Below are positions 1-5,237 of a stretch of DNA of 6,777 bases, in pieces. Under the pieces are notes generated by a model. That model searched no databases. It was not told the DNA's origin and worked only from the letters and a program-made list of their open reading frames with translations. Positions within the stretch are counted from its first letter, which is position 1. Every line of letters starts with the position of its first letter. A program made the position numbers and the translations under genes. Source of the DNA: Desulfobacca acetoxidans (GTDB lineage: Bacteria > Desulfobacterota > Desulfobaccia > Desulfobaccales > 0-14-0-80-60-11); assembly GCA_022736495.1 (NCBI GenBank), contig DZCR01000165.1, forward strand, positions 1 through 6,777, given 5' to 3'.

Positions 1-193
1 ATATTTTCTTTAAGAAATTATAGCCAAACAGAGGAGAATAAGCCGCTTATTTTGTACAATGATCGCAGCCATAAATATCCGGTCCCGGCTTGTTCTCCCG
101 GTGGCGAGTATTCAGGGTTGATTCAGAGATTTTATTTTCTGTCCGGCCAGAAACGCAGGAGGAATGCGGGGAGGAAAAATTCGCAGAATCCTC

Positions 194-222
194 ATATCCT
201 GCCCGCGCGGGCAGGGTATTTT
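194..222 (+). terminator. Candidate intrinsic terminator: perfect 18-bp GC palindrome
   Basis: Bases 198-215 read CCTGCCCGC then its exact reverse complement. Flanking pairs (T-G wobble, A-T, T-A, A-T) extend the arms to 194-219. The next bases, TATTTTC, give a short U-rich tail in the plus direction only, which is why I orient it as a plus-strand terminator, perhaps of a gene left of the window or of an unrecognised small transcript. The tail is short and interrupted, so it may instead be a dispersed palindrome. Confidence 0.4.
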
Positions 223-283
223 CACGACGCGATCATAGGGAAAACTCATAACCTGCTTATATATCTGTGTGTTATGGGAAATT

Positions 284-302
284 AAAGCAGGGGCTTTTTC
301 TT
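284..302 (+). terminator. Weak terminator-like hairpin
   Basis: AAAGC (284-288), loop AGGG, GCTTT (293-297), followed by TTCTT. The stem has five pairs, three of them A-T, so it is weak. It sits at the end of an open frame (TAA 283-285) that I do not accept as coding. Confidence 0.2.
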
Positions 303-508
303 ACGGCAACGGCATTGAGACTATGCAGAGGCCGTACTGAAAAACTTGTAAGAATAAAGACAAGTCTCAGAGTAGCAAATAAGATGCGCGGCCGGCTCAG
401 TTCAGTTACTCAAGTTTCTTCCCAAGTAACGGTGAAAGATTACCTCAGATCGTTGCCGGCCTGACTAGCCGGAAAAAAATTTTTGCTGCCGAGGAGGCGC
501 CAATTTGG

Positions 509-570
509 GGGCGGGAAAGGGGTTAGAAAACCTCGCCGCCCATGGGGCCTGAGCCCGGAATGCCGGGACT
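509..570. repeat. Compound hairpins in intergenic structured stretch
   Basis: GGGCGG (509-514) pairs with CCGCCC (536-541), and inside it GGTT-AGAA-AACC (521-532) forms a second stem. CCCGG-AATG-CCGGG (554-567) forms a third hairpin just beyond. Together with the 597-619 palindrome and the 647-661 hairpin this makes a densely folded stretch next to the 3' end of the minus-strand ABM gene. It could be a composite of dispersed palindromes or the structured tail of a transcript. Sequence alone does not decide. Confidence 0.4.
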
Positions 571-596
571 GGAACTGCTCTCCTGGTAATAGGTCC

Positions 597-619
597 GGGG
601 CAGGTTTGAAACCCGCCCC
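597..619. repeat. 23-bp imperfect palindrome of a dispersed intergenic type
   Basis: The arms GGGGC-a-GGTTT and AAACC-c-GCCCC pair around a central G with a single A/C mismatch. Translated on the minus strand, this stretch reads GAGFKPAP. From memory, this peptide recurs in many spurious 'hypothetical proteins' of deltaproteobacterial and related genomes, because the same GGTTTGAAACC palindrome is scattered between genes. I infer a dispersed repeat of REP type; only one copy lies in this window. Confidence 0.5.
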
Positions 620-646
620 AGACACCGGTCGGCGATGGCCGTAGAA

Positions 647-661
647 AGGCCCCAGAGGCCT
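647..661 (-). terminator. Weak candidate terminator after the ABM gene
   Basis: Read on the minus strand, AGGCC and GGCCT form a 5-bp stem with a 5-base loop, starting 5 bases past the TGA of the ABM-fold gene and followed by TTCT. The U tract is poor, so termination here may rely on the further hairpins at 509-619 or on Rho. Confidence 0.25.
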
Positions 662-666
662 CAACC

Positions 667-948
667 TCAGGTGGTCAGAATCCGGGTGCGGGTAGGGGAT
701 TCCAGATAGCTGTCAATTTCGGCGGCCAATCTTTGCCGTTCCGGGTTATTATACCAGTTCTGCCATTGTTCCGGGGATTCCCAGGTGCTGATCACCAGGT
801 AATAGTTGGGGTCATCCACCCCATGCAGAGTCTCGCCGGTGATATAGCCAGGCTGCTGCATGGCCGTGATCCTGAGGTGACGCAGCAGACGCACGATATG
901 GCCCACGTTTTGTCCTCGAATCGTCCTTTCCATCAACACCTTGACCAT
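667..948 (-). CDS. ABM-fold (antibiotic biosynthesis monooxygenase-like) small protein
   Basis: A 93-residue cytoplasmic protein with the dimeric alpha+beta barrel pattern of the ABM family. An N-terminal strand (VKVLMERTI, residues 2-10) is followed by a helix with a basic face (about 14-30), the turn PGYITGET (33-40), a second strand (YYLVISTWES, 49-58), then the helix motif PEQWQNWYNNPER (59-71). Members are typically about 90-110 residues, act as dimers, and include heme-degrading and quinol-modifying enzymes as well as many of unknown substrate; nothing here fixes the substrate. The ATG at 948 is chosen because AAGGAG lies just upstream and the strand begins at once; an in-frame GTG at 1044 would add a Pro/Gly-rich, unfamily-like extension. 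It is transcribed divergently from dgt, from a promoter about 110 bases upstream. No operon partner is visible. Confidence 0.85.
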   Translation of the reverse strand: MVKVLMERTIRGQNVGHIVRLLRHLRITAMQQPGYITGETLHGVDDPNYYLVISTWESPEQWQNWYNNPERQRLAAEIDSYLESPTRTRILTT

Positions 949-1055
949 GGTCGGCTCCTTTAAGCTGAATAAGGTTGGAGGCAGTGCCGCTTCCGCCGGC
1001 GCCTTTGATCCCTGGCGACCCCCGAAGGGGCTCACGGTTACCACTAGTTATCTTT

Positions 1056-1083
1056 ATTATAAGCAGATGCCCTGCAAGTTCAA
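1056..1083 (-). promoter_or_regulatory. Sigma70-type promoter for the ABM gene
   Basis: Read on the minus strand: TTGAAC (1083-1078), a 16-bp spacer, and a perfect TATAAT (1061-1056). Transcription would start near 1049, giving a leader of about 100 bases before the ATG at 948. That leader contains a CCCC-UUCG-GGGG hairpin (1019-1030), a very stable tetraloop that might affect translation or transcript stability. Confidence 0.6.
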
Positions 1084-1105
1084 TGGTGCTTGACATTATA
1101 GGCTC

Positions 1106-1134
1106 TTGAGCGCTGGCAGGCTCTATGGTATGAT
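1106..1134 (+). promoter_or_regulatory. Sigma70-type promoter for the dgt operon
   Basis: TTGAGC (1106-1111), a 17-bp spacer and TATGAT (1129-1134) match the sigma70 consensus at 4/6 and 5/6. The predicted start near 1141 leaves a leader of only about 18 bases, beginning in the G-rich AGGGGGGAAG that would serve as ribosome-binding site. It lies back to back with the ABM promoter, so one regulator bound between 1083 and 1106 could affect both. Confidence 0.55.
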
Positions 1135-1158
1135 TACCAGGGGGGAAGTGGGTGCCTG

Positions 1159-2322
1159 ATGGTTAACCTGGCGGAATTACGGCAAATCCTGGATAAGCAG
1201 GAGGAAAGCTGGCTCTCGCCTTATGCCTGCCGGAGTGTGGCGGCCATGCGGCGGTGCTTTGAAGAGCGGATCGCCGAGGGTCACCGCCAGAATTTTGCGG
1301 TGGACGCCGACCGCATCCTCCACTCCCAGGCCTACACCCGATATATCGACAAAACCCAGGTCTTTTATCTCATCGAACACGAACATATCAGCCACCGGGT
1401 GCTGCACGTTCAGCTCCTGTCCAAGATCGCGCGGACTATCGGCAAGTTTCTCCGCCTGAATGAGGATCTTTTGGAGGCCATCGCCCTGGGCCATGATATC
1501 GGCCACCCGCCCTTCGGCCATGACGGGGAGCGTATTTTGTCGGGCATTTGCGCAACCCATGGCATCGGCCCCTTTCTCCATAGTATTCAGGGCGTGGCGT
1601 TCCTTGATCGCCTGGAAAAACGGGGGCGGGGGCTCAACCTCTCCCTGCAGGTCCTGGACGGGATTTTGTGCCACGATGGCGAGACCCACCTGGAACGACT
1701 TTCCCCCCAGGGAGACAAGACCTTTGCCCATTTAGAGGAAGAGATTCGGCTCAAGTTGGCCGACCCGGCGAGGTCTTTAAAGCCCATGACGCTGGAAGGC
1801 TGCGTGGTCCGCCTGGCGGATACCATCAGTTATATTGGCCGGGACCTGGAGGACGCCATTACCCTGAAGCTGGTGCACCGGGAAGAATTGCCGCCGGAGA
1901 TTGCTGCGGGTCTGGGCCGCACCAACGGCGCCATGGTTTACAGCCTGGTGGCCGATCTCATCACCCACAGCTTTGATAAAAACTATGTGGGGTATAGTCC
2001 TGAAGTCGGCGGCCTCTTAAAAAAGCTCAAGGAGTTCAATTACCGGCGCATCTACGATAATATCCTGATCAAGCGGGAGACCCCCAAGATCGAGGTCTTG
2101 TTCCTACATCTCTTTGACCGGTTTTTGGAGGATATAGCGGCGGGCCGGGAAGATTCCCCCATCTGGGGAGATTTTCTGGCCAACATGGATTCCGGCTATC
2201 GGGAGTCTCGCCAGCCTGCGGAAATCGTCCGGGACTTCCTGGCTTCTATGACGGATGCCCAATTTCTGCGCACGTCCCAGGAGATGTTCTTCCCTCAGCC
2301 TTTGCGAGTGGGGTTCGGTTGA
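1159..2322 (+). CDS. dgt: HD-domain deoxynucleotide triphosphohydrolase (dGTPase-like)
   Basis: A 387-residue cytoplasmic HD-superfamily enzyme. The family hydrolyses dNTPs (classically dGTP) to the deoxynucleoside and inorganic triphosphate, and so shapes the DNA precursor pool. Visible marks are the dGTPase N-terminal signature DRILHSQAYTRYIDKTQVF (51-69), H79 in SHRVLHVQ, the HD pair H112-D113 in GHDIGHPPFGH, and D221 in RLADTISY, which together supply the metal site; RDLEDA (228-233) follows as usual. The C-terminal half is helical, with the FNYRRIYDN segment expected in this family. Length fits the shorter dGTPase-like group rather than the roughly 500-residue E. coli Dgt, so the preferred dNTP and any allosteric nucleotide are open. 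The ATG is preceded by AGGGGGGAAG at a rather long spacing. It is the first gene of the five-gene run. Confidence 0.9.
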   Translation: MVNLAELRQILDKQEESWLSPYACRSVAAMRRCFEERIAEGHRQNFAVDADRILHSQAYTRYIDKTQVFYLIEHEHISHRVLHVQLLSKIARTIGKFLRLNEDLLEAIALGHDIGHPPFGHDGERILSGICATHGIGPFLHSIQGVAFLDRLEKRGRGLNLSLQVLDGILCHDGETHLERLSPQGDKTFAHLEEEIRLKLADPARSLKPMTLEGCVVRLADTISYIGRDLEDAITLKLVHREELPPEIAAGLGRTNGAMVYSLVADLITHSFDKNYVGYSPEVGGLLKKLKEFNYRRIYDNILIKRETPKIEVLFLHLFDRFLEDIAAGREDSPIWGDFLANMDSGYRESRQPAEIVRDFLASMTDAQFLRTSQEMFFPQPLRVGFG

Positions 2323-2328
2323 GCACTC

Positions 2329-3090
2329 ATGCGCGTTATGACGTTTAATCTCAGGTTTGCGAATCCCCTGGATGGTCCCGATGCATGGGAGTTTAGGAAG
2401 GAACTGGTGGCGGAGGTCATCTTAACCCAGCGGCCGGACCTGTTGGGCACCCAGGAAGGCACGGTGCTCCAACTACAATACCTTGAGGGGCATCTGCCGG
2501 GCTACTTGCCGCTAACGGCCCATCGCCGGGTGGACCCCACCTGCCAATACCCCACCATCTTCTATCGGGCTGACCGCTTTCAGGTGGGCGAGAGTAATGA
2601 ATTCTGGCTCTCCGAAACCCCAACGGTGCACCGCAGCCTGAGTTGGGGCTCAGCCTTTCCCCGGATGGTCACCTATGGACTTTTCCAGGAAACCGGCCGG
2701 GAACTGAGCTTTTATTTCATCAACACCCACCTGGATCACATCTCGGCGGCGGCCCGGCAGGGGGGCGCCCGGATGATTCGCAATTTTTTCTTTTCCTTGA
2801 ATCTGCCGATTATCTTGGTAGGGGATTTTAATGAGCCGCCGGAGGACCCGGTTTACCGGGAACTCCTCGCCGGGGACAGTCCTCTCCGGGATACCTGGAG
2901 AGCATTACATCCGCCGGGGCAAGAGGCTTCCACCCAACACGGGTTCGATGGCGCACGCAAAGGCAGCCGCATCGACTGGATTCTGGCGACGCCGCCATTT
3001 CGGGTCCGGCGGGTGGCCATTGTCACAGACAGTCAGGATGGTCGCTATCCTTCTGACCATTTCCCTTATGAAGCAGAGGTCGAATATTGA
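2329..3090 (+). CDS. Endonuclease/exonuclease/phosphatase-family hydrolase
   Basis: A 253-residue protein with the full EEP catalytic set: N7 (MTFNLRF), E43 (LGTQEG), H134 (INTHLDH), D166 and N168 (LVGDFNEPP), D216 (RIDWIL) and the terminal pair D243-H244 (SDHFPY). This fold uses Mg2+ to cut phosphodiester or phosphomonoester bonds. The MTFNLR start and IDWIL...SDHFP ending resemble the stand-alone cytoplasmic group often annotated as metal-dependent hydrolases. The substrate could be a nucleic acid, nucleotide, or phospho-lipid/sugar. There is no signal peptide. It begins 6 bases after the dgt stop without an obvious ribosome-binding site (only GGTTGAG nearby), which suggests translational coupling to dgt. 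A second ATG at 2338 would cut into the first conserved strand and is less likely. Pairing with a dNTPase suggests nucleotide-pool or DNA-end metabolism, but this is only inference. Confidence 0.88.
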   Translation: MRVMTFNLRFANPLDGPDAWEFRKELVAEVILTQRPDLLGTQEGTVLQLQYLEGHLPGYLPLTAHRRVDPTCQYPTIFYRADRFQVGESNEFWLSETPTVHRSLSWGSAFPRMVTYGLFQETGRELSFYFINTHLDHISAAARQGGARMIRNFFFSLNLPIILVGDFNEPPEDPVYRELLAGDSPLRDTWRALHPPGQEASTQHGFDGARKGSRIDWILATPPFRVRRVAIVTDSQDGRYPSDHFPYEAEVEY

Positions 3091-4073
3091 TGATGGTTGC
3101 AAGAATTTGGCTTATGGTCTTAGTCCTGATGGCCGGGGTAGGCGCCGCGGCCGCGTCAGACACGGCTCCGCCCCTCTATAGCCAGGTGGCCGGAGGTGAG
3201 GAAACGGTTGCGGTGGCCAAACGCACCGGCGTGGCCCAGCTGGCCCTGGAGCGGGGGATGCGCTGGACGGTGGTGGTGGGGCAGAATCGCCTGAAGAAGC
3301 CCTACAGGCTTAACGCCGGTGAGAGCATCAAGATCAACAATACCCACATCGTCCCGGCAGAACTGAGAGACGGCCTGGTCATCAACCTGCCGGAGCTGAA
3401 TCTCTACTACTTTAAAGATGGGATTTACCAGCGGCGCTATACCCTGGCCGTGGGCAAACTAAGTTGGCCCACTCCCACCGGGACATATAAGATCTTCGAA
3501 AAACGCAAGAATCCCATCTGGAACGTGCCGCCGTCCATCCAGGAGGAGATGGAAGAAACGGGTCAGCGGGTGATCGAAAAGGTGCCCCCGGGTCCTAAGA
3601 ATCCCCTGGGGAAGTTTTACATGGGCACCACTGCCGCCGGAGTCGGCATTCATGCCACCAACCGCCCCTGGAGCGTGGGCTACTCGGTGTCCCACGGCTG
3701 CATCCGCATGCTCCCCCATGAGATCGAACAACTCTTTCCCCAGATCCCGGTGGGAACCCCGGTAAAGATTATCTATCGGCCCATCAAAATAGCCGTCACC
3801 CCCCAGGGCAAGGTCGTCCTGGAAGCCAATCTCAATATTTACCAGTGGGAGTTGCATCCCCTGGATTATGTCAAGAGTATGGCCGAATACTACGGGATTA
3901 CCGACCGCATCGATTGGAGTAAGGTCCCGAGTATACTCAGGAGGCGAGACGGGATTGCCTCTGATATCACCAAGGCCCCGGAGGCGCCAACTCCCGCCGC
4001 GGCTTCAGTCCCCGCCACTTCGACGTCGGTCAGGCTTTCTCCTTTACATGACAAGGAGTCCAAGTTAGAATAG
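3090..4073 (+). CDS. Secreted L,D-transpeptidase (YkuD domain) with LysM-like N-terminus
   Basis: A 327-residue exported cell-wall enzyme. Residues 1-22 form a signal peptide (basic start, hydrophobic LMVLVLMAGVGAAAA core, cleavage likely near AAAS-D). A degenerate LysM-like segment (about 39-88: ETVAVAKRTGV...NRLKKPYRLNAGESIKI) may bind peptidoglycan. The YkuD domain (about 97-229) includes PTPTGTYKI, GIHATN with H188, and the catalytic SHGCIRM with H202, C204 and R206. Such enzymes exchange D-Ala4 to form 3-3 crosslinks or attach proteins to the wall, in the periplasm. The tail after about 290 is Ala/Pro/Thr-rich and probably disordered. The ATG at 3090 overlaps the previous stop (TGATG) with AGAGGT at 3075-3080 in good position; a TTG one codon earlier is unlikely. 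It is related to the ErfK/YbiS/YnhG group; which reaction it performs is not decidable here. Confidence 0.92.
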   Translation: MMVARIWLMVLVLMAGVGAAAASDTAPPLYSQVAGGEETVAVAKRTGVAQLALERGMRWTVVVGQNRLKKPYRLNAGESIKINNTHIVPAELRDGLVINLPELNLYYFKDGIYQRRYTLAVGKLSWPTPTGTYKIFEKRKNPIWNVPPSIQEEMEETGQRVIEKVPPGPKNPLGKFYMGTTAAGVGIHATNRPWSVGYSVSHGCIRMLPHEIEQLFPQIPVGTPVKIIYRPIKIAVTPQGKVVLEANLNIYQWELHPLDYVKSMAEYYGITDRIDWSKVPSILRRRDGIASDITKAPEAPTPAAASVPATSTSVRLSPLHDKESKLE

Positions 4074-4112
4074 GTTCCGTCTGGATGGGAACCCGCACCG
4101 GGAGTGCCGGTG
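4073..4112 (+). other. Two hairpins between the transpeptidase gene and the 85-residue ORF
   Basis: GGTTCC (4073-4078) pairs with GGAACC (4088-4093), and CACCGG (4096-4101) pairs with CCGGTG (4107-4112) around a 5-base loop. The first stem starts in the TAG stop of the transpeptidase gene. Neither has a U tract, so these are not ordinary intrinsic terminators. They could stabilise mRNA 3' ends or reduce read-through within the operon. Confidence 0.4.
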
Positions 4113-4160
4113 ATGGCATGCTTACCGGTCCCGCGCTGAAGCATTTTCCGGGAGAACAAC

Positions 4161-4418
4161 GTGCCCGACCTGGATGAGGCGGCTTTTGCCCAGGCGATTA
4201 AAGAAGAGAACCGGCGGCTCAGGTACCTGCGCTTTTTAGTGGATCTGGCCTTGATGGAAATTCGCTCCGGGTCTTTTTCCCTGTTCCAGGCGCGACAGGT
4301 GGTGGAAAATATCCGCAGCCAGGCCTTGATGCTGTTCCCCGGGAAAGAATCGGCTTTTGATATCATCTATCGGCCCCGGTTGCACCGGGCCATCACGGAA
4401 ACTTTTCAGCTAAATTGA
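4161..4418 (+). CDS. Conserved-looking 85-residue protein, function unknown
   Basis: A small soluble, highly helical protein without signal peptide, membrane segment or metal-binding motif. A basic/aromatic first helix (ENRRLRYLRFLVDLALMEI, residues 16-34) is followed by a second helix (about 38-60, SLFQARQVVENIRSQALMLFPG) and a compact end (KESAFDIIYRPRLHRAITETF). The arrangement resembles small uncharacterised deltaproteobacterial proteins I recall with a similar LFPGKE...YRPR ending; I cannot name a family. The start is GTG, chosen because GGAG (4151-4154) stands at ideal distance and no in-frame ATG precedes it. It lies 87 bp after the transpeptidase gene and 13 bp before the next gene, so it is probably co-transcribed. 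Codon use and GC match the neighbours. A regulatory or adaptor role is possible but unsupported. Confidence 0.75.
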   Translation: MPDLDEAAFAQAIKEENRRLRYLRFLVDLALMEIRSGSFSLFQARQVVENIRSQALMLFPGKESAFDIIYRPRLHRAITETFQLN

Positions 4419-4431
4419 CAAGGGACTTATT

Positions 4432-4953
4432 ATGATTCGACTCTGGTTGGTACCAACGGTTTTTGGAGCACTCCTTTTATTTGTGCCTCTGGCAGTCCTG
4501 GCCCAGAACCCTCCGGTCAAGTGCGGCCCTGATCATGCCATCCTTTACAAGCGGGCGGTGAAGCTTGTGGATGACGCCGAGAAGAAATTGGCCGCCGGCT
4601 ATGTTGCGGAAGCCAAGGCCCGTTTGAAGGAAGCCAACTCCCTGTTCACCATTCTGCAGAAAGAATGCGGCCCCCAACAGAAGGACCGGGCCTTGACGGA
4701 TAAAGAGGTCCAGCAGGAAGCCATCAATCAGAAGCTGGCCGCAGATGAATTGGCCCAGGCGGAACGCCTGATGAAGTCGGCGGACGAGAAAACGCAGAAA
4801 GCCGTTAAAATTGAGACGACCCAGCCGGACCTCTACCTGAAATACCAGAAGGAAGCCAAGAGCGAATTCGAACAGGCCCAGAAGCGCTCCATCAGATCGG
4901 AAATTTACGCCCTGCGCAACCAGCAGATGGTTTTCGGTTTTCTGGGCAGGTAA
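4432..4953 (+). CDS. Secreted helical protein with two CGP motifs, function unknown
   Basis: A 173-residue exported protein. Residues 1-24 are a clear signal peptide (MIRLW, hydrophobic GALLLFVPLAV, cleavage after VLA-Q). The mature part is almost all charged helix rich in Ala, Lys, Glu and Gln. The first helical pair (about 36-77, AVKLVDDAEKKLAAGY...ARLKEANSLF) is bounded by Cys31 and Cys79, each in the sequence CGP. These are the only cysteines and are well placed for a periplasmic disulfide. A second helical stretch (about 88-160) contains heptad-like Ala/Glu/Lys spacing, so coiled coil or TPR-like hairpins are plausible. AGGGA (4421-4425) precedes the ATG by 6 bases. As the last gene of the run it may work near the wall with the L,D-transpeptidase, but that is inference from context. 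I recognise no family. Confidence 0.8.
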   Translation: MIRLWLVPTVFGALLLFVPLAVLAQNPPVKCGPDHAILYKRAVKLVDDAEKKLAAGYVAEAKARLKEANSLFTILQKECGPQQKDRALTDKEVQQEAINQKLAADELAQAERLMKSADEKTQKAVKIETTQPDLYLKYQKEAKSEFEQAQKRSIRSEIYALRNQQMVFGFLGR

Positions 4954-4978
4954 TCGGGTCTCCTCCTCGGCTGGCGAG

Positions 4979-5010
4979 ATAATGCTGACAAGTGGCATTG
5001 TTGCGCTTTT
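4979..5010 (+). terminator. Weak terminator-like hairpin after the five-gene run
   Basis: ATAATGC can pair with GCATTGT (4979-5001, one G-T pair, 9-base loop), and GCGCTTTT follows. The distance to the T run and the modest stem make this a weak call. No better terminator is visible between the 173-residue gene and kdsA. Confidence 0.25.
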
Positions 5011-5237
5011 ATGGAACTCACTTTATTCTACCGAGGCGTCTTAGGCTCTAACCAACGCAAGGATGCAAAGCAGGCCCTGCGAAGAGTCTTTCATGCCCAA
5101 CTTGCAGAGTTCTGGCAGCAGAATCCACTTGCAGATTAGTGGCTATGGGACCCCACAAATGAGCTTTTCAGAAAAACTCCCAAAAGTAACATCAGGCGAA
5201 AAATTGGTTCCTTCGAGTTTCGTTCCGCATTGATAAT
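5011..5237 (+). pseudogene. Amber-interrupted, 3'-truncated remnant of a small conserved protein gene
   Basis: From ATG 5011 the frame reads MELTLFYRGVLGSNQRKDA, then KQALRRVFHAQLAEFWQQNPLAD, and stops at TAG 5137-5139. The same frame stays open past the stop, giving WLWDPTNELFRKTP and then KIGSFEFRSAL, before running into antisense kdsA at 5238. I recall a family of uncharacterised proteins starting with L.YRG.L..N....K..IRR.FH.QL..LW...PL and having a later VG.F.F.PL segment. Both halves fit it, so the stop looks like an internal nonsense change and the C-terminal half appears lost. No ribosome-binding site stands before the ATG, as expected for a dead gene. Alternatives are a real 42-residue peptide, or TAG recoding, for which nothing else in the window argues. 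The boundary at the kdsA 3' end suggests an old deletion or insertion. Confidence 0.55.

Larger units (their letters stand above)
1..666. other. Gene-free region rich in inverted repeats
   Basis: I find no convincing gene here. One plus-strand frame is open from the left edge to a TAA at 283-285, but its translation has no recognisable motif, no hydrophobic core pattern, and runs straight through a strong GC palindrome. Base composition shifts from AT-rich (first 60 bases) to GC-rich (from about 480). Structure is plentiful: an AATAAG-CCG-CTTATT inverted repeat (37-51), an 18-bp perfect palindrome (198-215), CATAAC/GTTATG arms around 247-276, a short AAAGC-AGGG-GCTTT hairpin with a T-rich tail (284-302), GTTACT/AGTAAC arms near 405-430, CCGGC/GCCGG arms (456-472) followed by seven A and five T, and a cluster of GC hairpins (509-661). 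A TATAAT (17-22, read on the minus strand) could be the -10 of a gene to the left, but no good -35 accompanies it. Confidence 0.6.

Noticed and set aside
1..285. Plus-strand frame open from the left edge to TAA at 283-285, possibly the end of a gene
   Set aside because: No recognisable motif, erratic composition, and it reads through the strong palindrome at 198-215. It stays a remote possibility only.
267..464. 65-codon plus-strand frame
   Set aside because: No ribosome site, no family-like pattern, ends inside a hairpin.
456..484. CCGGC/GCCGG hairpin followed by A7T5 as an intrinsic terminator
   Set aside because: In the plus direction the stem is followed by A residues before the T run, and in the minus direction the tract precedes the stem.
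440..664. 74-codon minus-strand frame containing GAGFKPAP
   Set aside because: The peptide is the translation of a dispersed palindrome. Such ORFs are typically spurious.
949..1044. GTG start at 1044 extending the ABM protein by 32 residues
   Set aside because: The extension is Pro/Gly/Ala-rich and not family-like, whereas the ATG at 948 has AAGGAG at the right distance.
1090..1095. Perfect TTGACA as -35 of the dgt promoter
   Set aside because: No -10-like hexamer lies 16-18 bp downstream. TTGAGC at 1106 with TATGAT at 1129 fits better.
3087..3089. TTG start for the L,D-transpeptidase
   Set aside because: The ATG at 3090 gives the usual TGATG coupling and better spacing to AGAGGT.
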